Assembly (NCBI RefSeq): GCF_033568475.1
Contig: NC_133121.1
Span: 6,882,001 to 6,946,000 of the forward strand
Length of the DNA stretch: 64,000 nt
Direction: 5' to 3'
Source: Henckelia pumila
Taxonomy: Eukaryota; Streptophyta; Magnoliopsida; Lamiales; Gesneriaceae
Part shown: one piece after another, positions 30,371 through 41,452 of the stretch
How the letters are laid out: each line of letters begins with the position of its first letter
Numbering within the stretch: position 1 is the stretch's first letter
Program-made: the position numbers and the translations under genes
The notes under the pieces: model-generated
Seen by the model: the letters and a program-made list of their open reading frames with translations, nothing else
Database searches by the model: none
What the model was told of the DNA's origin: nothing

Positions 30371-31784
30371 GATTTTAAGCCCATTCTTCTTAGCAACTTG
30401 TACATTTGATCTCTATTTATGCCTTTAGTAAACGGATCTGCCAGGTTTTCCTTTGATTTAACATATTCAAGAGAAATAACCTCATTTGAGATCAACTGTC
30501 TTATAGTATTATGTCGCCGACGAATGTGTCGAGACTTGCCATTGTACATACTACTTTGTTCTCTTCCCATTGCTGACTGACTGTCACAATGAATTGTAAT
30601 GGAATACACTGATTTATTCCAACAAGGAATATCTTCTAAAAAGTTTCGAAGTCATTCAGCTTCTTTGCCAGCTTTATCCAAAGCAATGAACTTGGATTCC
30701 ATAGTCGACCGAGCTATACATGTTTTCTTAAAAGATCTTCATGACACCGCTCCTCCACCGATTGTAAATACATATCCGCTAGTGGACTTGGAGTCTTTCG
30801 TGTCAGATATCCAATTTGCATCACAATATCCTTCGAGTACCACAGTATCCTTCATTGATTTTAAAACCATTTGACAATATTGTAGTGTCAAACTTTTCAT
30901 GCCACTTTTTAGGTGTTTGTTTGAGTCCGTACAGTGACTTGACAAGTTTACACACCTTTCACTCTTGTCCGGGTACGACAAACCCCTCTGGTTGATCCAT
31001 ATATATTTTCTCTTCCAGATTCCATTCAAGAAGGCGTTTTTGACATCCATTTGGTGAATCTCAAGGTTATGCAACAAAGCAATGGCTATGAGAACACAAA
31101 TAGATGTAATTCTTGTAACAGGAGAGTATGTATCAAAGAAATCATATCCCTATTTTTGTCTAAGCCCCTTAGCTTCTAAACGAGCTTTGTATTTATCTAT
31201 AGATCCATATTTTTTGTATTTTCTTTTAAGAATCCACTTTCATTTGTGTTTTCATATGTTCGTTTGTTCGAACTGGCTTCTTTCCTTTCTTTATAAAGAA
31301 AAACACTTTCAAAGAATACTGCATTCTTTGACTCTATGATCGTTCCTTCATTTAGTTCAGGAATTGTTAACTTATGCACTAAGAATCGATATGCACTATT
31401 ATTGTATGCATATCCATTAAATATACAATCAACTGTTTTATGCCCAATTTTTATTTGTTTTGGCTTTAGTATTTCTACCTTAGCCAAACACCCCCACACT
31501 TTGAGGTATATGTAGGAAGGTTTGCGACATTTTCATTGTTCATATGGAGTTTTATTTTTCCTTTTGTGTGGTATCTTATTTATAATGTGAGTTTTTGAGA
31601 GTATCGCTTCACCCCACATGTTTTGAGTAAGCCCGAATTTAATAACAACGTGTTTATCATTTCTTTTAAAGTTCGATTATTGCGTTTAGCGACGCCATTA
31701 GATTATGAATCCAAAGACATTCTTTTTTTCGCTCTATTATTCTTCGTTTTTCTAATTTTTCTTTGATTGAATTAAGCAGAATTA
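30371..31784 (-). pseudogene. Ty1/copia pol remnant (integrase, RT, RNase H pieces)
   Basis: Read from right to left there are integrase end motifs (about 31690-31500, WGCLAKVEILKPKQIKIG at 31499), a short RT piece (HQMDVKNAFLNG at about 31060), then directly RNase H ([20 protein letters not shown] at about 30830-30770; SKENLADPFTKG at about 30450). The middle of RT is deleted and frame breaks are frequent. The piece ends at 30371 in the residues that continue at 21105, so the gypsy element split it. A solo LTR interrupts its other side at 31785. Confidence 0.85.
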
Positions 31785-33180
31785 TGATTAGTGCATTTTA
31801 TGCACTTAATTTGTTTATAGTTTTGCTTGAATTTTGTGATTTATTAAGAGATATTGCGAAAATTTTTTGTTGTTTTTATGATTGTAGGAAAGAATGACAT
31901 TTGATGAGTTTAAGTGGAAATAAGCAAAAAAATAATGGAGAAAATAGTGGAAAGTAAGAGTTGTAAAAGTGGGAAAAAGACTCAAATTCGTAAGTGAAGC
32001 GCGCCCGCGCCTGCCAACCAGCGCACCCGAGATGTGAAGAACTCGTGAAGTGAAGATTTATGCGAGAATGACGCGCGCCCGCGCTACTAAGGGAATTTCT
32101 GAAAGTTGGAATGCGATGGTGCTGCGCGCCTGCGCATCTCCTATAGTGTGCCCGCGCGTCGCGATGATCAGAGTTCGAGAGTCTGATTTTATAAGGAAAC
32201 TCGAGGATTTTTGTGGGCTTTTTCTTGGACGACTCTTAGGCCATATAAAAGGGACTTTTCTGAACTACAATTGAGGACCAGCCACCACAATACATTAGAA
32301 GAATTGGAGAGCTTGAACGTGACTTTTTAGAGAAGAGAAGAACATCAATCAACAAATACGAAGATCGATCGACTGGACACAGAAGACCGACAACGAATTT
32401 TTTCTTTTCTTTGAACTATTTATTTGATTTGATGTTGAAAATTGAAAACATGTTTTGTGTTTATTCAAATTCGATTATGAACTAAATTTCTTAGTCTAGG
32501 GGTTGGATGAAACCTGGTGTAGACATTTTTACATATTCCTAAGTTTATTGAATTGAATTCTCTTAGATGAATTGTTTTTCTAGTATTGATTGTCATTTCA
32601 ATTACTTGATCAATAATTTATTTGTTATATTTATTTGGAATCCGGCACTCGGGATAAGGGATTTTGAATAGGACCAATATAATTAACACTGTTAATTGTT
32701 TATATAGCTCGGAAGAGTATATAAATTTAATAGAGCCTTAAAAAGAACACTTTTTTTACACATATCACTGCAATTAGATTCTTAATAGGGATATTAGAAT
32801 TGAACTGTAGTTGATACACTCTATTTGGACTCGAGAGAGAGAAATAGAATAATCTAAGTGTTCTTGGCTATTAATTGAAAGGAATTCATGAAAATAAGTT
32901 AACTAGGAGGGATTGTTGTTGAAAGCAGGTGAAATCTAAACCTCTAGACCATTTTTTTCTTTGATTGATAATTTCTGAAAATTGTGTGCAAGCTATAAAA
33001 ATTCATTGCTTATTTTATTTTTCTACAAACCTTTCAAGCATTGATTTTCTAGATAAAGTTTAAACTATTTTAATTACAAGCACTGAATAGTTTCACATTA
33101 GTCCTCGTGGGAACGATACTCTATTCATTACTATATTAAAACTTGATAATCGTGTGCTTGCGAGCGTAAATGTCGCAACA
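31785..33180 (+). mobile_element. Solo LTR of the Athila-like GCGC family (diverged)
   Basis: It begins TGATTAGTGCATTTTATGCA and ends GCTTGCGAGCGTAAATGTCGCAACA-type sequence, matching the ends of the LTRs at 47133 and 54945. The length (1396 bp) also matches. Flanks are AATTA and AATTC, a TSD with one change. It carries GCGCGCCCGCGC at two places (about 31997-32085) and GCGCGCCTGCGC near 32123. No interior or second LTR is present, so it was probably left by LTR-LTR recombination. Confidence 0.85.
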
Positions 33181-33533
33181 AATTCATTCCAATCAGTTGC
33201 TGTAAAGAACGTCGAATTTCTCTGTTCATTAAGTAAATTAATTACAAGAATTTGTGAATTTATTCATTGAACTCTATGATGGTGGAATTAAGAGGGTTTT
33301 TTTTCACTATTTCATTGATTTACGAGTAGCGACAAGCGACCGAGAGCGAGAATTAATCATGCATATATCTTTCGAGTGAAGCCTTGAATCAGATTAGGGG
33401 ATGGCTGTCTGGTTCGAGACAAACATGCACGAAAAGGAAACTTAAGCTCGAGATCTAACAGTACTACAGGTGAAAGCCTTTAAGTACTTTTCTGAATGTA
33501 AGCACCACACTCTTCTAAATTCCCGTCCATTCG
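33181..33533. other. Unassigned DNA
   Basis: This follows the solo LTR and probably continues the sequence it inserted into. No protein homology or repeat end was recognised. Confidence 0.4.
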
Positions 33534-33763
33534 CTGAGATTTTTGACAATTACTTTGTTAATCAGTAATTTGCTACTAGTATGATAGACTGAGATTTTTG
33601 ATAATTTGCTACTAGTATATAAGCTAGACTGGGATTTTTGACAATCGCTTTATTTACTTTTGCTAATCAGTAATCTGCTACTAGTACATATGATAGGCTG
33701 AGATTTTTGACAAGCGCTTCATTTATACTTTTGCTAATCAGCAATCTGCTACTAGTATTATAG
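33534..33763 (+). repeat. Tandem repeat, four ~40-70-bp units
   Basis: Each unit starts CTGAGATTTTTGACAA (third unit CTGGGATTTTTG) and ends in a TGCTACTAGTA word. Units 1, 3 and 4 also share TTTGCTAATCAGTAAT-like sequence, and the second unit is shortened. Confidence 0.85.
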
Positions 33764-33833
33764 ATTTGGATATTGATGCTAATAATTTCAGCCTAAAAAA
33801 AGACAGAGGAAAGGCTGGGGAACAAAGTTTAGG

Positions 33834-34262
33834 TTAAGGATGACAATTTTTCCTGCGGGTTTGGGTCCCCACGGGGAAAACCCGAAATGTGGTGGGTTCG
33901 GAAATTTTTTTAAAATCCCCGAAACTTATTGGGGTGGGTATGAGGATGATATCCCCATCCCCAAACCCACCCCAAAAATGATAATAATGATGACGATGAT
34001 GAATAAAATTTATTAATATTATATATATTATAATAAAATTTATTAATAATATATATATTTTCGGGTATGAATAATATTTTTTTTGAATCTTATATAATAA
34101 AATTTACTAATATCATATATATATTATAATAAAATTTAATAATATATATATTCTCGGATATGAGGACGAGAACGGGGATAGAGACTTGGTCCCCGCGGGG
34201 ATGAAGATGAGGAATTCCCGATAAAAAATTATGGGGATCGAGGCGGAGATGACGACGGGGTT
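33834..34262. repeat. Decayed repeat with CCCCGCGGGG-type ends
   Basis: GC-rich blocks (GTCCCCACGGGGAAAACCCG near 33866 and GGTCCCCGCGGGGATGAAG near 34188) bracket an AT-rich centre with two copies of TATAATAAAATTTATTAATA-like sequence. It looks like an old non-autonomous element, but termini were not fixed. Confidence 0.5.
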
Positions 34263-34267
34263 TTAAT

Positions 34268-35057
34268 TTGATGACACCGAATTGGTCACTCCTCTTCTGG
34301 AAGTATAAATGGACTCACATCAATAACATCGTAATTGACGACACCGAATTGGTCACTCCTCTTCTGGCAGAACTAGGAAATATGAGATGGTGGATTTCAT
34401 TAACATGGTTATCATGTTATGATGGGCCCGGCCCAGGCCCAGTAAGAAATTCCATCTTTTACTTTTGAAACATTACTACAACTGCTACCTTGTGGCCACA
34501 TGGATAACCTCGGCATTATTAAAGGATGTTGAGGATTTGAAAATATCTTTTAACTATGAAGGTGTGGTCCTAACTCGCTTGCTGTTCAATTGTCCATCAT
34601 TGACTAAGATAGAATTGCAATTGACTTGTAATTTTACACTCCCAGTTTAGAATCAGAATCAGCTTTTCGGACTTAAGATTTTGCATCTCGATGGAGTTGA
34701 AATTAAAAGAGTGCCTGAGCTTACTGATCCTGCCCATTTTTCCAGTCTTGGAAGAATTCCGACTCGTAGACTGCAAATTGTTGGGATATCATTATTGGGA
34801 AATCGAGGCTCCAAGCTTAACTCATTTCATTATACAACATAACTCCTATGTTCGCCACCGTCAATGCAGCTTTAAGATTTCTAAAGCCAATCTTTCTATA
34901 TTTGAATTTCATGGCAGCCTTCTAGAAACTTTTGATATGGGCTCTTCCTTGGTCCATTATGTATTTGCTAATTGTCGCGAACCTCAAGGTCAAGTGGGAT
35001 GACATAAAAATATCGGAACACGTGCTTGGATCTTGTTTAGAGAATGCCGAGAGTTGC
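34268..35057 (+). pseudogene. F-box/LRR (FBD-type) pseudogene fragment
   Basis: Pieces in different frames resemble plant F-box/LRR proteins. They are a WITSALLKDVEDLKIS block (about 34490-34545), NCPSLTKIEL (about 34590), FPVLEEFRLVDCKLLG (about 34736-34785), IEAPSLTHFIIQ and SKANLSIFEFHGSLLE (to about 34930). The F-box itself is absent, a stop follows TLPV at 34650, and the next blocks need frame changes. A 2.8-kb solo LTR at 35058 cuts the 3' part. A short continuation may lie at 37885-37950. Not functional as read. Confidence 0.7.
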
Positions 35058-37884
35058 TGAAACATCTAGACCTTCTTAAAAATTAAATGCGGAATTTTTT
35101 TTTTATAATAACAATACATATATGCCCATACATATATGTATCATATTTAAAACCAATTGCTGCTACACGTAGCAATTAAAATACTACTTCTTAGTAATAA
35201 CTTAAATAAAAATAAACAAATAAATAATTAAAAAGGGTTTCATGCATGAAACAAAAATAGTAAATAATACATGTTTGAAACTCTCATATGGGGAAATAAT
35301 AAAATAGAAATATGCAACTTGTTTTAAAAACTCAACGTCATAAAAATAAATGTATCTTAAAACATCATCTAAAAACTGCAACGGTCACGGGGCCACTGTT
35401 CCGTGAGCTCATACATCCTCACCATCGGTAGGAGCTACATAAGTATCATCTGACTCACCTGCATCATATAAGCGTAGTGAGCCTAGGGGCTCAACATGTC
35501 TAAACTTGAATATCAAGGTTTAAAATAATGCATCACATAATCATACTAATACATATACATGATACATGAGCATGCATGGAAACATTTTATTTCATAACAT
35601 AAATGCTGAAACATAAATCTTAAGCATAAACATCATCTTTCTTCATCATACATAACATAGTTGAGCAGGGTATTTTTGAAACAGTCTATGGTCCTATCCG
35701 TAAGTGTGACGCTTATCTGTGTCGACTGATCAGTCTCATGAACCAACGTACGTAGCGGTGATAAATCACCTCCTATGGTAGTAAACTATCTCATAAATCA
35801 TATATCATATGGTGGATAACCACCCTTATGTCACACTACTTCAATTTTCATCAATAAAATATTTTTGCTCAACTTATACATAATCATAATCATATCATAT
35901 AAAATTTCATGAATGCATGCACTGAAAATTTGTCCGTAATATATATTTAATTGATTTTTTTCATAATAAATATACTTATACTTAAAATATAAACTTCATG
36001 CATAAAAATAATTAAATATATATTCCGGACTTAGTTATTTTTCATGGGTTGGTCCAGACTGCTGGTCACTCACTCTAAGCCCATTAAACTAAAGTAAGAG
36101 CCCAATTATCATATTTTAGCCTAAATAACTTAACTAAACTTAACTGGGCCTAAATAAAAATATTTAAGCTCATTAACTTAAATAAACTCAATAAGACACT
36201 AGACTGGCCCAAAAATCCTCTGACTGACCCAAAAATTCCCATGGGCTCCCAAGCCCATAAAAATCATTGGGCTAACTTAAATAAATTATTTAAAGCCCAA
36301 AATAAAATTATTTGGAAGCCCAAATAATTTTATTTCTAATTAATTGGCCCAAAAATCAATTAAAACCTTAAACACTTAAAAATTAAAAATACTCGTACCC
36401 GGCCCATTTAACCCGGACCCGGACCGACCTGAACCAACCCACAAATTACCAGACCCAATCCAGGCTCCAAGACCCGAACCGGACCTGCACAAAACCCTAA
36501 ACCCGTTTCCCTCTTGTTCCTTACTCTTGGCTGCGACCAGCTTCTGTTTAGAGGAATCGGCCGCCCTACTCTGGCCACAAAATGACCGGAGCACCGCCAC
36601 CTACACCTAGAAGACTTCAAGACGTTTCCAGAAAGCTAAAAACCAGCCCAAACGGAGTCCTAACGAAGGAGAACGAACCAAAACAAAATCTGCCTAATTT
36701 CTGCTCGCGCGCTGCGCGCGACGCCGGACTTCCGGCCGTTTGGCCGCCCAACTCCGACCATCACTGGCTAGAAAACTACCTGAGATAACTTCCTCTATGT
36801 CTTGGGATTCTAACCCAATTGTAATCACCCTCAAACCCATCCTATACAGTGCACACGAACCATTATCCCAAAACCGCTCAAACTGCGACCTTCTATGCAA
36901 CCAAAAGATATTGTTTCGGTTCAGACCAACCTTGGCTCAAACCACTCAAACCACTCGACCCTAAGGCACCCTAGGACACCCCTTGACCGAGCCCCAGCCT
37001 CTGGACCATACCATGCTTGGCAAAAACGTGAGTCATGACCAATCAAGCAAGAACATGCATCAATACAAGGCATACAAGCATAAACTCAAAATTTCCATGA
37101 AAAATCTGAAATAAAACACATCATGCAAGAGTAATAGCTTATATGGTGGCCAAATAAAAATTTTAGACATGCCTTTTAATTTTTGAATGGAGATTGATGC
37201 GTTTACGAGACTCCGGGACGACGAACGGACCAAAAATCTACGAAGATCAAGCTTGGTCAGCTATGGCGATTGTGAAATCTGAAGAAAACATGAAGAAGAG
37301 AATGGAGAGAAGGATGGAGTTGGCTGATTGAGTTTAGGGTAGGGTAGGCTTTAGTTTTTTTAAATTTTGATAATTAGGATTAATTTAGGATAATAACTAA
37401 TATAAATTAATGAGGTAGATAATATAACATAAATATAAGATTTTAAACTTTTAAAAATACCTACTAATCTGATATATAATAATAAATCCCGAAATATAAT
37501 ATTAAAGGATTTTTAAAGATCAATAAAAGTCATTAAAATGACTTATTTTGGCCAAAAATCAATTCTTAAATAAATATATAAGTAAATACTAAAATTTTCT
37601 TGACAAAATACCTTAAAATATTATTTTAAGGCTCATAAAACTCATAAAATATTTTTGGCTAAGAATTTTGGTATCTCGTCCGTCCGCGGTCCCGTCTACG
37701 CGATCAAAATATTAAATTCCTTAAAAATCTAGAATTTCCATAATTATGGGTTAAATGCTAAAATAAATTAAATCATGCATATAAATCACATAATATCACA
37801 TAAATACATTTAACCCTTAATTAAAAAATTAATTTATCCTAATTATACATGCGGATTTATGTTTTAAAATTTTCGGGTGTTACA
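35058..37884 (-). mobile_element. Solo LTR, gypsy-type, 2.8 kb
   Basis: The perfect 5-bp TSD GTTGC lies at 35053-35057 and 37885-37889. On the minus strand it starts TGTAACACCCGAAAATTT and ends AGATGTTTCA. There is no internal domain or partner LTR. It interrupts the F-box/LRR pseudogene. ORFs inside are short and proline/charged-rich and are not called. Confidence 0.85.
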
Positions 37885-38768
37885 GTTGCACTTTATGGCT
37901 ATGTCAGCTAATACCATAGAGGTTAGTTTCCCCAGTTTGTATTATGCATATATGCTCTAATAAAAAACTTGAAACTGGTTGTTGATGGAACGACTTCGGT
38001 TCCGTTTGGACGTGTATTTTAAAAACGTTTTTAGTTTTTTATAGGTGAAAAAAATTTGAAGTATGTGTTTGGGTAAAATATTTGAATATTGTTTTTGAAT
38101 TTTTTTTTTTGAAAAAGTGTTGTTTAAGTATGGTTTTTTAAGAACAATTAAGAGATGTTTTTTGATGTTTTTGGGAAGAACACGCGGATCCATTTACCGG
38201 GTCAAAGAACAAGAGAAACAGGTCAAACACTAAATGGGTCATTCTCCTCTCAGTCTCCTCCCGCAACCCTAATTTTTCTATCTCGCTCCTTTCCCTCCCA
38301 GAAATACGCTGTCGTGACGCGAATTACAAGGAGAAGAATGGAGCCGGAAGTTTGAATTTCGTCGTTTTCTCTTCATGTTGTTTGCGATCCTGACATCTCT
38401 ACAAAGTGTATGGTCTCTTTATTTCTTTTTTCTGCTCAAATGTTTGTGTTTTGGGTGTTCTTCGAGTCCCATTGAAATTTGCATTTAATTATCTGTTAAT
38501 CTCATCGGGATATATCAACAATCCCCTCTCCTCTATTTACCCCAAAATCCGAGAGGATTTCACTCGGTAGAGACGCAAGATTCAAGAATTCTCACTGGTA
38601 AGAAATCTTTGTTTTTTCATTTTTGATGAAATCTTTTTGTTTCATTTTCGCATTCTTGTATTTTCTTAGAATTTGTTTTGAATTCGAAACAGATGCTCAC
38701 AAGAAAGCATTGTTGATGCCTTTGGCAACTTAATTGGCCATTTGAGGCTCTAGACTAGAAGGCACTCC
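37885..38768 (+). other. Unassigned DNA with a transcript-like 5' region
   Basis: The first ~250 bp are T-rich. From about 38230 the sequence becomes pyrimidine-rich like a plant 5' UTR, with a plausible donor (CTCACTG|GTAAGAAAT at 38597) and acceptor (GAAACAG|A at 38692). The following 60 bp read as CSQESIVDAFGNLIGHLRL before a TAG. It could be the 5' part of a gene truncated by the next solo LTR; I do not recognise it. Confidence 0.3.
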
Positions 38769-41452
38769 TGTAGCACCGATAATTTCATAATTTAAATTTC
38801 ATGTCTAATTCATTTTAAAATCTTGACAATTTTAAATATACTGAATTTATCTGCCATAGTTAAATTTTTTAAATTATCTTGCATTTTTTATCCGGTATAT
38901 AAAATTTAAGCATTAATTCTTAAATTTTCAAATTTGAGCATTTGTGAAGTTAGGATCTAACACTTATAAAATGATATGTATTGTATTTTGGGTACTTATT
39001 CCTTTACTCACTTAATCAATCTTTTGACTTGGCCCATTAAGATACTTCCAGCCCAAATCCCACGGCCCATTACACGATTTCTTTAATCCAAATTCAATCG
39101 GCCATTTTGAAATCCCCTTCTCTAAGCCAAGTAGCCGACGCGATAGCAGCTCCACTCCATTTCCAATTTTTGTTCCTCTCAGTCACGATCGGCACCTCCC
39201 TTCTTGCTTCCCGTTGTTCGTCGCTGCAACAGTCCCACCTTTCCCCCGGCGAAGCTTTTCCTCATGCGAGCTAGCGAGCCCCATTCCAGCTCAAGCACCG
39301 CTCACTCGAGTCCCATTTTCCTTCGATTATTTCTGTCTTTGTTTGATTAAGGCAAGAATATGGAGTTTCTTTGCCACCAAGTAGATTATTATGATTGAAT
39401 GCTTGATTTCTTGCTTGCGTTTCACTTATTTCGGATTAAGGATAGCATTTCAGAATTTTTCGTTGTCTTCCTTGTTGGTCTGTGTGCACGTGTGCTCGTG
39501 CGTGTCTATTTGAGCAGCGATTTCGGGCGTTATTTGGTGTTACCTTCTTGCTTATAACTGTATTTTCTAATGTTCTTATGTTGATTCCGATGTTGCCTTG
39601 CGAGGCTCTATCTTTTCCTCCCCCCTGTTTTGTGTCTCTTGCGTGATGTTTGAGATTTGTTGTTGGATCGTGTCTGTTGATTGGATGGTGTTTTAGGAGC
39701 TACCATGGTTGAGACATACGTAGCTCACATGGTAGCACCTAGGGTGTGAGAATTGGTTAGCTAATGTTAAGGTGAGGGGCTGCTGATTAGATGTAAAAAG
39801 GGAATGGGTTTCTGGTGGGGCTGGGGCAGTGTTTTCCTTGGGTTGGGAAGTGGCTTAAGGAGGGGGAGGACATCGTTTGAGCTTGGATGTTGGAAGAACT
39901 CGGGTTTCGAGCGTGTTCAAGGGTTAAACTCTGGAGGAGGGGATCCGGGCTTAAGAACAGATTCTGCCTATGAATTGGGGGCTGTCCAGTTAGGGCCGAG
40001 CAAACCAGGCGATATGCCTTTCTTTTGGCTTTAAGCATGAGTCCGGGAAATAGCTTAGGATGATGGGAAATGTCATAGCAAGCGGGAACTAGGTCAGTTA
40101 AGATTTGGTCGAGTTCTAGACTATTGGAGAAATCGTTTTGGCCTAGGTTTGTTTAAGTTATAAGTTTTGCAGGATATTCGCCCAGGATATGCCCTAAGCG
40201 CCTAAAAGAAAAACCTAGATGCTTAGCTATGGTTTGCCACCTAAATCACCATCCATGTCAACCTTTCTACTTCAGTTATTTTTGAATCGAGTAAATACCA
40301 TTTTCTTGAATTCAGTCTAAGCCTTCGAGTCAAGTCACGAAAGAAAATATTTTGAACAAGGAAAGTTGATTGTGCCAAGACGGGCAATGTCGGTTGGGGG
40401 ATGCCTCAACTCACTTGCCAAACGACGGGTAGTGTGCGGCCGGGAGACATTCCGAAACCCCTACCAAATCGATGGGTAGTGTGCGGCCGGGAGAAATCTC
40501 GGAACCCCTACCAAATCAGTTTTAAGGGGCAATGTCGCGTCGGGAGAAATCTCGGCGTCTTGCCGACATAGTATACTGCAGCCATTGATCGATCAAAACA
40601 TAGGGTTACAATCAAATCAATGATCTAAGAATTTCAGTTTATTAGTTGTTCAGTTTATCAGTTGTTCAGTTTGTTAGTTTAACAACTTATCGGTTTATCA
40701 TCTTATAAGTTTACAGTCAGTTTATCAGTTCATTTCATTAATTTCCAGTTTAGTCACTTCAGTTCACATGATTCAGTCTTGCTGTGCGTTTTCAATTCGA
40801 GTTTTGCTTCAGTCAGTTATTTTCATTCACGCATGCAATGTTTCACGCACTCCTTTGCTAGAGTTTCAGTTAGGAAAAGAAAATGTATTTTCAGTATCTG
40901 ATATTTTTAATTGTCTGTGCATGTATATTTATTACTCGTTACTGCACCCCATATTCTTGTTGAGTCTTTAGGCTCACTACATCTGCTTGGTGCAGGTGAG
41001 GATGTTTACCCAGAGACAGAGGGGTAGGATTACTAGGGCTGACAGCACCCGGTGGAGCACGACCCATTACCGTCGCTTCCCGTTTTTTTTTCAGTACTGT
41101 GTGGCTTGTAATAAAGAATTATTCACGCTTGTTTACTTCCGGTTGTTTTAGCAGGATGTGATTTTCCCTGTTTGGTTACTAGGCATGTAAACTTATTATA
41201 TGCATTTCTTCCTTTGTTGGGAACTTATCCTTTCGGGTGTTTATACTGTCATATTCTATTTCGTTTGTTTTGGGAGTCTTTCGGTTTAGTTTGAACCGCT
41301 GCACTGAGAAATGTCGGATCTACCTATTTTATAAATAGGTCATGCCAAAAAAAAAAAAAAATTTAGAAAAAATTTCTAAAATTAATATTAATAAAACCCC
41401 ATAGTTTCTCTTTCTCGCTTATTCATTTAAATTAGAGGTGTGAGTCGTTTCA
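38769..41452 (+). mobile_element. Solo LTR, gypsy-type, 2.7 kb
   Basis: It starts TGTAGCACCGATAATTTC and ends GTGAGTCGTTTCA. Flanks are ACTCC and TCTCC, a TSD with one mismatch. The interior has an LTR-like layout, including TAGGCTCACTACATCTGCTTGG near 40960 and a CGGATCTACCTATTTTATAAATAGG stretch near 41310 like those of other gypsy LTRs here. No pol or second LTR is seen. Confidence 0.75.
40379..40569 (+). repeat. ~47-bp tandem repeat inside the solo LTR
   Basis: There are about four units with the core GGGTAGTGTGCGGCCGGGAG followed by CCCCTACCAAATC. Units 2 and 3 are nearly identical; 1 and 4 are diverged. Confidence 0.85.
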
